Assembly: GCF_017355955.1 (NCBI RefSeq) | Contig: NZ_JAFFID010000001.1 | Location: forward strand, 1,488,001-1,552,000 | Reading direction: 5' to 3' | Length of the DNA: 64,000 nucleotides | Source: Sabulibacter ruber | Lineage (GTDB): Bacteria; Bacteroidota; Bacteroidia; Cytophagales; Hymenobacteraceae | Shown: piece after piece, positions 8,434 through 16,711 of the stretch | Layout of the letters: every line of letters begins with the position of its first letter | Position numbering within the stretch: the stretch's first letter is position 1 | Position numbers and translations under genes: made by a program | The notes under the pieces: generated by a model | What the model saw: only the letters and a program-made list of their open reading frames with translations | The model's database searches: none | Told to the model about the DNA's origin: nothing

Positions 8434-9306
8434 ATGAAAACCATCTCCATCATAGGAACCGGTCTAATTGGCGGTTCGGCGGCTATAGACATCAGAAAGG
8501 CAGGATTTGCGCAGGAACTGATTGGCGTGGACCAAAACCCCGACAACGCGACCAAAGCCCTGGAACTAGGCATTGTAGACCGCATTCTGTCGCTGGCAGA
8601 AGCCGCTGCCGTGTCTGATGTGATGCTGGTGGCCATTCCGGTATCGGCTATTCAGAAACTGCTGCCTTCCCTGTTGGACATGGTTCCGCCGCAAACGGTG
8701 GTCATTGACCTGGGCTCCACCAAAAGCCTGCTCTGCGAGGCCGTACGCGCGCACCGCAACCGCTCCCAGTTTGTAGCCGCCCACCCCATTGCCGGTACCG
8801 AGTACTCGGGTCCCACCGCCGCGCTAGAAGGACTGTACCAGGGCAAAATGAACATCATCTGCGAGAAAGAGCTTTCTTCTGAGCATGCCCTTTCTACCGC
8901 CGAAGAACTGTTCTCTGTGCTGGGGCTTAAAACCATTTACATGCAGCCCGAGGAGCACGACAAGCATGTGGCCTACGTGTCGCACCTCTCGCACGTGAGC
9001 TCGTTTCTGCTGGGCCTGACTGTGCTGGACGTGGAGAAAGACGAACGCAACATCTTCACGCTGGCCGGTTCGGGTTTCGCCTCCACGGTGCGTCTGGCCA
9101 AAAGCTCCCCCGATATGTGGGCACCCATCTTTGAGCAGAACGCCCATTTCCTGAGCCACGCCCTGGCCGAGTACATCAAGCACCTGCAGCAATTCCATAA
9201 GCACCTCTTAAACGGCGACACCGATCAGCTGTACCAGATGATGCAGCAGGCTAACCAGATCAGGCCGGTGCTGGATGGCATCGCGCAGGTTTCACCGGTG
9301 AAGTAA
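8434..9306 (+). CDS. tyrA: Prephenate dehydrogenase
   Basis: Tyrosine biosynthesis enzyme that oxidatively decarboxylates prephenate to 4-hydroxyphenylpyruvate with NAD(P)+. The 290 residues begin with the Rossmann glycine motif IIGTGLIGGSAA (5-16). They continue with IDLGSTK and HPIAGTEYSG, both typical TyrA signatures carrying the catalytic region, and an all-helical dimer domain with HVAYVSHLSHVSSF. There is no chorismate mutase or ACT domain, so it is a monofunctional form. No other aromatic pathway gene is in the window. A 36-nt palindrome starts 4 bases after its stop. Confidence 0.93.
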   Translation: MKTISIIGTGLIGGSAAIDIRKAGFAQELIGVDQNPDNATKALELGIVDRILSLAEAAAVSDVMLVAIPVSAIQKLLPSLLDMVPPQTVVIDLGSTKSLLCEAVRAHRNRSQFVAAHPIAGTEYSGPTAALEGLYQGKMNIICEKELSSEHALSTAEELFSVLGLKTIYMQPEEHDKHVAYVSHLSHVSSFLLGLTVLDVEKDERNIFTLAGSGFASTVRLAKSSPDMWAPIFEQNAHFLSHALAEYIKHLQQFHKHLLNGDTDQLYQMMQQANQIRPVLDGIAQVSPVK

Positions 9307-9310
9307 TCCA

Positions 9311-9346
9311 GTTTTAGGGCTGTTTTCCGGAAAGTAGCTCTAAAAC
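9311..9346. repeat. 36-nt palindrome, copy P5
   Basis: Well-conserved member: GTTTTAGGGCTG on the left and TAGCTCTAAAAC on the right around TTTTCCGGAAA. It starts 4 bases after the tyrA stop, a position suited to a terminator or 3-prime end protector. Confidence 0.75.
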
Positions 9347-9495
9347 CGACTGAGTTTCTGCCGGCTTTTCCCGCACAGGAAGGAGCGGCAGTTCTGTATC
9401 GTCTGCCTCTCGTTCGCTGAAATGATGGAGATAAACTCCCATAAACGCACTGATTCGCCATCTTCAAACGAGGAATCAGAAACTTCTTTACCGCT

Positions 9496-9530
9496 GTTTC
9501 AGGCCTCTTTTTCAGGAATTAGGCTAAAAT
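9496..9530. repeat. 36-nt palindrome family, copy P6 (35 nt)
   Basis: Member reading GTTTCAGGCCTC...TTAGGCTAAAAT, with one base fewer than the others. It lies in the 318-base gap between tyrA and the next gene; apart from P5 and P6 I see nothing in that gap. Confidence 0.6.
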
Positions 9531-9624
9531 CAGGTGGTTTTCTCTCATCTCAGGAACCCCAGTAGCGTAGGTCCGTACCACAGCAGGAAAGAAATGCTTT
9601 GACCAGGACCAAAAAAGCGAAGCC

Positions 9625-10263
9625 ATGGGAATCACCGATTTGCTAGATAAGATCAAGAAAGAGTGGGAGGTATTGAAAGGCCAGGATGCCAAAGACAAGT
9701 TCTTCCAGAACGAGAATACTTTTCCGGACGAAGCCACTGCCCAGCGCGAGTTTGTGCGCACCAAGCAGAAACTGTTTGACGTGAACCGCTGGTCGCACCT
9801 GGAAGGCATCAATTCCACCTTTCAGCTCTATGATCAACAAGGGCACCCCACCGCCCGGTCCAGGGTACAGTTAGGCGATTACATGCAGATCATTCTGCCC
9901 GCTACCAACATTGAGAACTGGGTAATGGTGGTGGAAGTCACCGAGGAAGAGAATGCGGCCCAGTTCATTGTGCGCCCCTGCCCCAAACCAGAACCCCAGA
10001 AACAACCCGATGAAGACGGTGAGGTAAAACACTTCTTCACCGATGAAGCCACCAGCACGTTCCGGGTGTTGCGCGAAGGAAATACCATCTACGGGTTTGA
10101 GATTGGCCGAGACGAGAAACCCAACAACCAGGGCGACCAATCGGGTGGCCGGGGCTTGCTGAACACGCTGATCTCAGAAGGCGGCTGGGCCGGTTTCCAG
10201 GATCTGCAGTGGAATAAAATCACCCGGTATTACGTGCACCTGGAGGAAGCCAAGGAGAGTTAG
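9625..10263 (+). CDS. Conserved protein of unknown function
   Basis: I do not recognise a characterised family. The 212-residue product has no signal peptide or membrane helix, is acidic and looks cytoplasmic. The N-terminus (MGITDLLDKIKKEWEVLKG) is helical, the middle contains beta-rich segments (STFQLYDQQGHPTARSRVQLGDYMQIILP) and a Pro/Glu-rich linker (CPKPEPQKQPDEDGE), and the end is rich in aromatic residues. The ATG is clear and codon use is like that of its neighbours. It stands alone between tyrA and a convergent gene. Confidence 0.8.
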   Translation: MGITDLLDKIKKEWEVLKGQDAKDKFFQNENTFPDEATAQREFVRTKQKLFDVNRWSHLEGINSTFQLYDQQGHPTARSRVQLGDYMQIILPATNIENWVMVVEVTEEENAAQFIVRPCPKPEPQKQPDEDGEVKHFFTDEATSTFRVLREGNTIYGFEIGRDEKPNNQGDQSGGRGLLNTLISEGGWAGFQDLQWNKITRYYVHLEEAKES

Positions 10264-10313
10264 CCAATGGCTGGGCCTCTGCCTCAAAGGGCAGTGCTCT
10301 TCCGGATTAAAGG

Positions 10314-10925
10314 CTATTCTGGTTTTTTAGGCCGAAATCGGCCGAGCATCAGGTTGATGGACATTCCGCCCCAACGCACCTTGCGGCTATAGTGGTACTC
10401 CCCCCCAACGGTAAAACCCACCGAGTTCCAGGGCCCGATAATCATTTCGCCACGTGCGCTCAGGCCCAGGAGATAGTACTTCCTGACATCATGCTCAAAG
10501 GTGGTACTGGTGATGATGCCGCCCCATCCGCCACTGCTTACCCGCTTGATATTGATCGGCATTTCATAATGAACATAAGAAGGACCGCCGGTGAGGGAAA
10601 ACCCGATGTCTTTGGTCAAATACCTCACCTTTCCAACAGAAAAATTCAGTTCATCAATGTAGTGTTTGGGTTGGTTGTTGCCAAACCAGGCAGTGCTGGG
10701 GCCATAGCCCGTCTCATGGTATTCTGAGCTATAGATCCGGGCCGCCCAAACCAAATCTTTCCTGGTTTCCCGCACAAAAGAACCTCCAAGGACAACTGTA
10801 GCCTGTGCATTGACAGGAAACAGGATGCCCAACTGCCCAAAGTTCCGTGCCACCCTTGTCGTATCCTGCGCGCTGCTCAGGTAACTTAGCAGAAACAGGC
10901 AAAGAATACCAGGCGCAGCTTTCAT
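10314..10925 (-). CDS. Exported beta-barrel-like protein of unknown function
   Basis: Product of 203 residues with a signal peptide (MKAAPGILCLFLLSYLSSAQ). The rest is rich in alternating hydrophobic and aromatic stretches such as VGFTVGGEYHYSRKVRWGG, suggesting a small outer-membrane beta barrel. The C-terminus is basic and lacks the classical terminal aromatic residue, so the barrel assignment is only likely. It is convergent with the preceding gene and has no obvious operon partner. Confidence 0.7.
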   Translation of the reverse strand: MKAAPGILCLFLLSYLSSAQDTTRVARNFGQLGILFPVNAQATVVLGGSFVRETRKDLVWAARIYSSEYHETGYGPSTAWFGNNQPKHYIDELNFSVGKVRYLTKDIGFSLTGGPSYVHYEMPINIKRVSSGGWGGIITSTTFEHDVRKYYLLGLSARGEMIIGPWNSVGFTVGGEYHYSRKVRWGGMSINLMLGRFRPKKPE

Positions 10926-11074
10926 ACAATGGCGTTTACGGTTCCACTATCTCAAAGGTCTATCTTCAAATAAATATATAAAATTTCATATTCATTTAAA
11001 AGATCCTTACGGGCGCTGCTGAAATCTATTGGGGCGAAAGCGCGAGATAGGGTTTTCTCATCACCCTGAACGGA

Positions 11075-12151
11075 TCAGGAAAAGGAAGACGAGGGCACCA
11101 CCGCTTCGGCCAGCACCTTCTCCAGCTCCTGAAAAAGTAGCGTATTTGCGTTTTGCCTGTAGTTTTGGAGTTCGTGCTGAAAACGGGGCAGGTCGTAGAG
11201 AAAAGCTTTGAGGCCGTCTGGGGTGAAATCCGGAAAGTAGCGGCCGTAGCCAAGTTTCTCCACGTAGGCGGCGTTCAGATACTGCTCAAACTGCTTAGGA
11301 ATGGGCACCGAGCAGATGGGTTTGTGCAGGTACACGGCCTCGCTCAACAAGGAGAAGCCGCCGTTAGCTACCACTGCCTTCGCCGAAGCTAAATCCTTAA
11401 TAAAGCCTTCCTCACTGAAGGCCTTCAGGTGCACGTTGCCGTGCTGCTCGTCTTTGTTGAAGCCGTAGACGTAGAACGTTTCCTGAGGAAGCGCCTGCAA
11501 CACCTGCACCAGGTTCTTCTGGTTCGTGCTGGATTGGTACACCAGCACATGGTTTCCCACGCTGGTTTTGGCCTGTCGAATGGCCTCCCGGATAATGGGC
11601 GGTACTACTGTGGTGTTCTCCTTGCACGGGGTGGCAGCAAAGAACGAGGCCACCAGGTAATGCGCCGAGTGCGGCACCTTCGCCTTCACCACACTCTTGG
11701 CCACCTGAAAACTGCTTATCCACTCAGGAAGCACGGGTATGTCCAGCTGGCAGCGGTTGATGACCTGCATGTTGTCAATGCTGATGACGGGCAAACGGTG
11801 GTGCTTCGCGAAGAAATAACTGAACGACTCAAAATCAGAGATCACCACCTCGGGGCGGAACTTCTCCATCAGCTCGCGGTACCGATTGAAGTTCACCTTA
11901 AGGTTGGTTGGGGCGGTGCGGAGCGTGAGCATGGCGGTATTCACGGTAGACACGGCGGCGTTACGATAGGCAATATGGAAGCCTTTGATCTCGTGCACCC
12001 GCCCCGGAAACGCCTCGTTCAGGAACTGGAAGGCCCGCGCGCTGGAAACTACCTGCACGTCATGGCCCTGCGCCAATAGATACGTAATAATCACCTTGCT
12101 TCTGGTGGCGTGGCCCATGCCCTCGCCGGGTACTCCGTATAGAATTTTCAT
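11075..12151 (-). CDS. Glycosyltransferase of the MJ1255-like group (GT-B fold)
   Basis: A 358-residue enzyme with a GT-B glycosyltransferase pattern. The N-terminal nucleotide-fold entry MKILYGVPGEGMGHATRSKV carries the GxGHxxR motif. The C-terminal half has VVANGGFSLLSEAVYLHKPICSVPIPKQFEQYLNA, the sugar-nucleotide binding region of MurG/UGT-like enzymes. The best family match is the TIGR00661 (MJ1255/VC2487) group, whose acceptors are largely unknown. The ATG lies 4 bases after the stop of the PAP2 phosphatase gene, so the two are co-translated. A role in cell-envelope lipid or polysaccharide glycosylation would fit that partner (inference). Confidence 0.85.
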   Translation of the reverse strand: MKILYGVPGEGMGHATRSKVIITYLLAQGHDVQVVSSARAFQFLNEAFPGRVHEIKGFHIAYRNAAVSTVNTAMLTLRTAPTNLKVNFNRYRELMEKFRPEVVISDFESFSYFFAKHHRLPVISIDNMQVINRCQLDIPVLPEWISSFQVAKSVVKAKVPHSAHYLVASFFAATPCKENTTVVPPIIREAIRQAKTSVGNHVLVYQSSTNQKNLVQVLQALPQETFYVYGFNKDEQHGNVHLKAFSEEGFIKDLASAKAVVANGGFSLLSEAVYLHKPICSVPIPKQFEQYLNAAYVEKLGYGRYFPDFTPDGLKAFLYDLPRFQHELQNYRQNANTLLFQELEKVLAEAVVPSSSFS

Positions 12152-12155
12152 GCGG

Positions 12156-12953
12156 TTACGATAAATCCTGGGGGTGCGTGGTTTCCCTGAACGCTTTTCT
12201 CAAAATCCCCGACAAAGAAAACAAATAGGCCAGCAACATGCCTACGCCAGACCCTAAGGAAACATCCAGCTCTGAGTGCACGCCCAGCGCCACTCGTGAC
12301 AGGCACACCAAAACGGCCCACAGCACCGGCAGCACCAACCAAGGCCGGCGTTTGCGCGGCAACTGAAGCCCCAGCCACATGGTCAGCAGAGAACCCAACA
12401 GGAACGCATTCTGGGAATGGCCCGAAGGAAACGAGTACCCGGCTTCGCTCACCCAATGGTCCAGCACCAGCGGCGATATCTGGGTGTACTTTTCGGGGTT
12501 CTTTTTCAGAAACTCGGCTAAATACGCCCGGCGGGAGGCGGCATCTTGCAGGTAAAACGTATCCAGTAAAGAAGCCTCCTGCCCTTTGCTCCCCAGCAGA
12601 AACTGATGGCTGGGACGCGGCACCTGCGCCAAAGGTTTGATGACGTACTCATTCAGCATGGCCATGCTGCCCAAAGTGAGCAGCAGGAACAGAAAAGCCA
12701 CCGTAAAGGACTGTACTCGCAGTTTGAGGCCTTTCTGTCGTCGGGCCACCAGAATGCATAACAGCACTCCCAGCACCGGCGTACCGTACACGCCGCCCGT
12801 CTGCGATAAGGCATACCAAAAGAGCGTATCCCAATCTTCCTGCAGATACCCGCTGAACGAGACGGGCAGCAGCCACACCACGAGGACCATCAAAAGCCAG
12901 CTTCCGCCGGTGAGCAGCAGGGCAAACTTGTTTTGGCCGTAATGTTTCCTCAT
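12156..12953 (-). CDS. PAP2-family membrane phosphatase
   Basis: Integral membrane lipid-phosphatase-like protein of 265 residues with about six membrane helices. All three phosphatase motifs are visible: K106-x6-RP (KPLAQVPRP, 106-114), PSGH at 176-179 and SRVALGVH at 219-226, including the two catalytic histidines. A long insert between the first two motifs (about 115-170) sets it apart from the shortest members. Typical substrates are undecaprenyl pyrophosphate or phosphatidic acid derivatives. It is tightly followed by a glycosyltransferase and preceded by an ABC ATPase gene on the same strand. Confidence 0.9.
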   Translation of the reverse strand: MRKHYGQNKFALLLTGGSWLLMVLVVWLLPVSFSGYLQEDWDTLFWYALSQTGGVYGTPVLGVLLCILVARRQKGLKLRVQSFTVAFLFLLLTLGSMAMLNEYVIKPLAQVPRPSHQFLLGSKGQEASLLDTFYLQDAASRRAYLAEFLKKNPEKYTQISPLVLDHWVSEAGYSFPSGHSQNAFLLGSLLTMWLGLQLPRKRRPWLVLPVLWAVLVCLSRVALGVHSELDVSLGSGVGMLLAYLFSLSGILRKAFRETTHPQDLS

Positions 12954-13026
12954 GGGTGAATCTCCGCGGAAAGGGTAATCAGATGGTTGCTACAAAACGG
13001 CAAGATACAGCTTTGCGGCCAGATAC

Positions 13027-14538
13027 CTACGCTTTCTCCTGCACCCGGCCCTGCTCCAGTTTCAGCACCTTGGTCACGCAACTCGGGATTTCCTGCTGGT
13101 AATGCGTCACGTAGATGAGGGTGGTGTTGCTGTGGGCGCAGATAGCCTCCATGATCTGCTGGAAGCGTTGTTGCTGCTGGGCATCCATCCCCTGACAGGG
13201 CTCGTCCAGGATCAACAGCGGCGGGTTCTTGATGAGGGCCCGGGCCAAGAGGCAAAGCCGTTGCGTACTAGCCGGTTCCAGCCGAAGGTTCTTTTGCGCC
13301 TCCTGCCCTATCCCTAGCAACTCCAGCCACTTCATAGCTTTGGCGGCATTCTCGGGCACGCTTTTTTTGAACAGGCCCAGGGTATCATAAAGGCCAGATT
13401 CCACCACCTGCAGGCAAGTCTGCTGGTACGGGAAAAACTGAAACAGCTCCGGCGACACAAACCCGATCTTCTTTTTGATGTCCCAGATAGTTTCGCCGGT
13501 GCCGCGCTTGCGGTCAAAGAGGGTGATGTCTTTGGAAAATGCCTGAGGATTATCGCCATTTAGGAGACTGAGCAAGGTGGTTTTTCCGGCCCCGTTGGGT
13601 CCCAACAACGCCCAGCGCTCGCCTTGCTGTATCTTCCAGTTCACCTTCTGCAGCACCGCTTTTCCGCAATACTCCACCGACACATCCCTTAATTCCACAA
13701 TGGTCTCAAACTCCGATGGCTTTTCAGAGGAAAGCAACTCTGCCAGCAGGTTCAGGTCGATGTTCCCGCGGGAATCAGGTTGGAAGCTGTTTTGGTCAAA
13801 GCTTTCCCTAGGCTGGGCCGACACCAGTTTGCCCTGATGCAATACTGCCACGTGCGTGATGGCCTGCGGGATTTCCTCCGCTGAGGTCGCCATTACCACG
13901 GTTACGCCGGAAGCGATGATCTGGGAGAGCAGACCGTTGAAGTTTGCGCGGGAAGCCACGTCCAGACCGGTGAGGGGCATATCCAGGAGCAATAGCTTAG
14001 GATTCTTGAGCAGGGCCGCCGCCATTATTAACCGCTTGGTTTCGCCGTTGGATAACTTGATCAGCTCCATTGGGAGCAACTCCTGCAAGGAGAAAGTCAC
14101 CACCACTTGCGCGTACGTCCAGTGGGCATTAACCTCCTCCAACGGACGGGTAGAACTCAGGTAATCTTCCACGGTGGGCGCATCCTCCACATCGGTGGCG
14201 TGATAGCGCTGCTGATAGTAGAAGTTGCTACTGTTGGTGGAGAAATTCCGGAAGGAATGCCGCTGGCCCACTTCGCCGATTAAGTCCTTAAATGTAAAAA
14301 GGGGGTCAGAAACGGCATGCTCCTGCACATATTCCTTGTAGAACTCGTGCGTCACCTCTCCTCCCACCGCGCTCAGTTTTCCAGCAATGGCCTGCAGCAA
14401 ACTGGTTTTCCCCGAGCCGCTCTCCCCCACCACGGCCCAGTGCTGGCCTTTCTGCACCTCAAAGGAAAGGTCCCGGAAAATAATGTGGTTCAGGTGGCGG
14501 ACCGTCACGTTACGGAGGGAAAGGAAAGGCGATGTCAT
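13027..14538 (-). CDS. Twin-domain ABC ATP-binding protein (ModF/PhrA-like)
   Basis: About 503 residues containing two complete ABC ATPase domains. The first has Walker A GESGSGKTS near 38-46 and Walker B LLLLDMPLTGLD; the second has GPNGAGKTT near 312-320 and LLILDEPCQGMD. The first Walker B has Met in place of the catalytic Glu, so one site may be weak. The arrangement matches ModF/PhrA-like proteins, whose function is unclear. I take the ATG giving MTSPFLSLRNV; a TTG four codons earlier is possible. No membrane subunit or molybdate gene is adjacent, which argues against a dedicated importer. It heads the run ABC-PAP2-glycosyltransferase. Confidence 0.88.
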   Translation of the reverse strand: MTSPFLSLRNVTVRHLNHIIFRDLSFEVQKGQHWAVVGESGSGKTSLLQAIAGKLSAVGGEVTHEFYKEYVQEHAVSDPLFTFKDLIGEVGQRHSFRNFSTNSSNFYYQQRYHATDVEDAPTVEDYLSSTRPLEEVNAHWTYAQVVVTFSLQELLPMELIKLSNGETKRLIMAAALLKNPKLLLLDMPLTGLDVASRANFNGLLSQIIASGVTVVMATSAEEIPQAITHVAVLHQGKLVSAQPRESFDQNSFQPDSRGNIDLNLLAELLSSEKPSEFETIVELRDVSVEYCGKAVLQKVNWKIQQGERWALLGPNGAGKTTLLSLLNGDNPQAFSKDITLFDRKRGTGETIWDIKKKIGFVSPELFQFFPYQQTCLQVVESGLYDTLGLFKKSVPENAAKAMKWLELLGIGQEAQKNLRLEPASTQRLCLLARALIKNPPLLILDEPCQGMDAQQQQRFQQIMEAICAHSNTTLIYVTHYQQEIPSCVTKVLKLEQGRVQEKA

Positions 14539-14610
14539 GAAGGTTGGCAATGGTAATTCCTCTAAAATAGAAGGTTTGCCGCGCCTAACCTAGCCTTTTC
14601 TGCTCTTCTT

Positions 14611-14646
14611 GTTTTACGCCCGAAATCAGAAAATCAGGTCTGAAAC
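14611..14646. repeat. 36-nt palindrome, copy P7
   Basis: Diverged member, GTTTTACGCCCG...AGGTCTGAAAC, just upstream of the twin ABC ATPase gene. Confidence 0.55.
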
Positions 14647-14716
14647 AAAATCAGGCTAAGGTATGCCTATCGCACCAGCCTTAGCCTGAAGCTACAATAT
14701 TTCATTTGCCTATACT

Positions 14717-14880
14717 ATGCGTTACTAATTACACCCTCGCTCGCCTCTGGCGAGTGTGAGTTATGTTGCGGCGTCCCGCCGCTATGCACAAGTTACAAAC
14801 TACTATTCCCGCAACGCGGCCAGAGGCCACCAAATAACTTACACTCGCCAGAGGCGAGCGAGGGATGTAACGTAATGCAT
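14717..14880. repeat. Two-armed REPIN/BIME-like element (CTCGCCTCTGGCGAG type)
   Basis: Inverted arms at 14717-14764 and 14834-14880 match over most of 47 bases. Each arm carries its own hairpin, CTCGCC-TCT-GGCGAG. The inner 69 bases hold further short GC-rich palindromes. The gap 14551-15033 contains this element and two 36-nt palindromes, and no convincing gene. Confidence 0.8.
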
Positions 14881-14906
14881 CAGGCTTCCCGCAAGTAGAG
14901 CCCTTC

Positions 14907-14942
14907 CTTTTAGGCCTGTTTTCGTGAAAACAACTAAGAAAC
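14907..14942. repeat. 36-nt palindrome, copy P8
   Basis: Left arm well preserved (CTTTTAGGCCTGTTTTC), right arm degenerate. It lies beyond the 3-prime end of the metallophosphoesterase gene. Confidence 0.5.
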
Positions 14943-15033
14943 AGAAAAGCCTTAGTGCCAATGGATACACACGAAAAAATGGGCTGCAGAAACCTAAGGA
15001 TTTCCACAGCCCATCACATGAGAAAAGGGAACG

Positions 15034-16530
15034 CTATACTGCCTGTGATTGGGTGTACACCATCCCAAAGCGGTCTGTGACTTCAATCTTGATTTGCTTG
15101 GCGCCCGCCGAGGGTTTGGCCCAGAACAAATGATCCGTCATGGTAGGGTCCACGAACTTGTGCTTGGCGGGCAGATTTGGGCCGGCGTGCAGTTCTACTG
15201 AGAGCGGGTCCAGGCCCATCTCCTGCTTCATCTCGCCTTTGCGCACCCCGTCTTCAAACCAGGTCACTTTCCACTCCGGGTCCCAGTTCCAGACGTTCAC
15301 CACCACTTCCTCGGGGCGGTCTTTCACGGTGCCTTTGGGGTAGATCCTGAACTGGTGGTCGCGGTCATGGCCCACTGATTTGTAGTACCATTTCAGCTCC
15401 GAGCCATTCACCTCGTACACCCCATAACCGCTGGGAGAACCATCGGTGCAGATGGGGCCCGTCCACCAGGCGCCGCACACCGCTCCGTGGGTGTGTTCAA
15501 TGATATCGCCCTCTATCACTTTCTCGCAGATGTGCGTGTGGCCCGACATAATGTGGGCTTTGTAGGGTTTCAGCAACCGGTACAGTTCCTTGCGGTTAGA
15601 CACCACGCCACCCAATGATTCGTCTTTGAGTTTCATGCGTCTTTTCTCCCCGCTGTTCACCGGAATGTGCACCGAGACCACCACCATGCTACCCGGCTTC
15701 ACATAACTTAAATCCTGCTCCAGCCACTGCAATTGCCGCTCTGTGAGGTACCCGATGTAGCGTTTGGCCGTTCCGATGAAAAAGACATCGTCCAGCACCA
15801 CGTAGTGCACCTCGCCGCGATTAAAGGAATAATAGGTGGGGCCGAACAGCTTTTTGAACGTATCACCGGAGCCGTCATCGGTGCGGGCGGAGAGGTCCAT
15901 GTCGTGGTTCCCGATGACCTGGAAAAAGGGAATACCGGAGATCCCGATGGCTTTTTGATAATCCTCGAACAACTCAAACTTGTCCCACACCAGGTCACCG
16001 CACCCGATGCCGTGGAACAGCGTATCTTTGCCGTAGCCGTCCACCAGTTTCTTCAGATCCGGCGCCGATACGTTCACTAGTTCCTCGGCGTCCTTCTTGT
16101 TGATCATCTGCGGATCGGCCCACACCACAAAGTTGTGCTTGGTATCGTCCTGCGCCAGTTTCTGCAGCTCAAAATCGGCGGTGAAGCTGGACTTACCGGC
16201 CGGAATGGGCTGGTAGAATCTTGCCACGCCTTTCTCCTGCGGAATCTCGTAACCACGCGGCACCGAGATATACACAAACTGGGCAGTGGCGTTGCTTTCC
16301 AGGGTGTACCGCCCGGACTTATCCGTGGTGACCAGGTTGATGCCATCGGTGACCACTACGCCAGGAATTCCTTTGCCTCCCGCCTGCACTTTGCCTTTGA
16401 TGCCCACCGCTGACAGGTCAACTTTCTGGTCGGTGGCTTTTTTGACGACTTGTGCCTGCACAGCGCCCACAGGCAGGGTTAAACCAAGCCCCAGGGTGCC
16501 TAAGCTTTGGAGGAATTTTCTTCTAAACAT
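15034..16530 (-). CDS. Exported calcineurin-like metallophosphoesterase
   Basis: Phosphoesterase of 498 residues with an export signal (MFRRKFLQSLGTLGLGLTLPVGAVQAQ; possibly Tat, though only one arginine pair is present). Domain order is an N-terminal Ig-like MetallophosN region (about 45-120, GKVQAGGKGIPGVVVTDG), the catalytic domain (about 130-340) and a C-terminal MetallophosC domain to the end. Metal-site motifs visible are WADPQ, GCGDLVWD, GNHDMD, VSVHIPV and SGHTH. Family members hydrolyse phosphomono- or diesters. It is the last gene of the leftward SusC-SusD-DUF5689-GDPD series, which suggests it finishes breakdown of the imported phosphodiester substrate. Confidence 0.9.
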   Translation of the reverse strand: MFRRKFLQSLGTLGLGLTLPVGAVQAQVVKKATDQKVDLSAVGIKGKVQAGGKGIPGVVVTDGINLVTTDKSGRYTLESNATAQFVYISVPRGYEIPQEKGVARFYQPIPAGKSSFTADFELQKLAQDDTKHNFVVWADPQMINKKDAEELVNVSAPDLKKLVDGYGKDTLFHGIGCGDLVWDKFELFEDYQKAIGISGIPFFQVIGNHDMDLSARTDDGSGDTFKKLFGPTYYSFNRGEVHYVVLDDVFFIGTAKRYIGYLTERQLQWLEQDLSYVKPGSMVVVSVHIPVNSGEKRRMKLKDESLGGVVSNRKELYRLLKPYKAHIMSGHTHICEKVIEGDIIEHTHGAVCGAWWTGPICTDGSPSGYGVYEVNGSELKWYYKSVGHDRDHQFRIYPKGTVKDRPEEVVVNVWNWDPEWKVTWFEDGVRKGEMKQEMGLDPLSVELHAGPNLPAKHKFVDPTMTDHLFWAKPSAGAKQIKIEVTDRFGMVYTQSQAV

Positions 16531-16601
16531 GTGTGAGAATTTGATAGATGTAAGATTAGGGGAATGGGCCTTTAAACAGACCTTTAGTTTTTAATCAGAA
16601 G

Positions 16602-16649
16602 GTTGCCGTTTTATGCCTTCTTTGGGCAAAACAGCCGTAAAACGGCAAC
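16602..16649. repeat. 36-nt palindrome P9 with 6-bp stem extension
   Basis: Core 16608-16643 (GTTTTATGCC...CGTAAAAC) is flanked by perfectly complementary GTTGCC and GGCAAC. It lies between the GDPD stop (16712) and the metallophosphoesterase start (16530). Confidence 0.65.
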
Positions 16650-16711
16650 GGTGAACCAGAATGGTGGCTTTTGGTAGCCAGCAAGCAGGAAGCAGCACGA
16701 AGAGTAGCCCG

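Noticed and set aside
13027..14538. Molybdate transport (ModF) assignment with gene symbol
   Set aside because: The twin-ATPase layout fits, but there is no molybdate permease or binding-protein gene nearby.
14717..14880. Insertion sequence ends
   Set aside because: No transposase between or near the arms; the arms are themselves hairpins, as in REP doublets.
14729..15007. Open frame of 92 codons next to the metallophosphoesterase gene
   Set aside because: It runs through an inverted repeat element and a palindrome and has no protein character.
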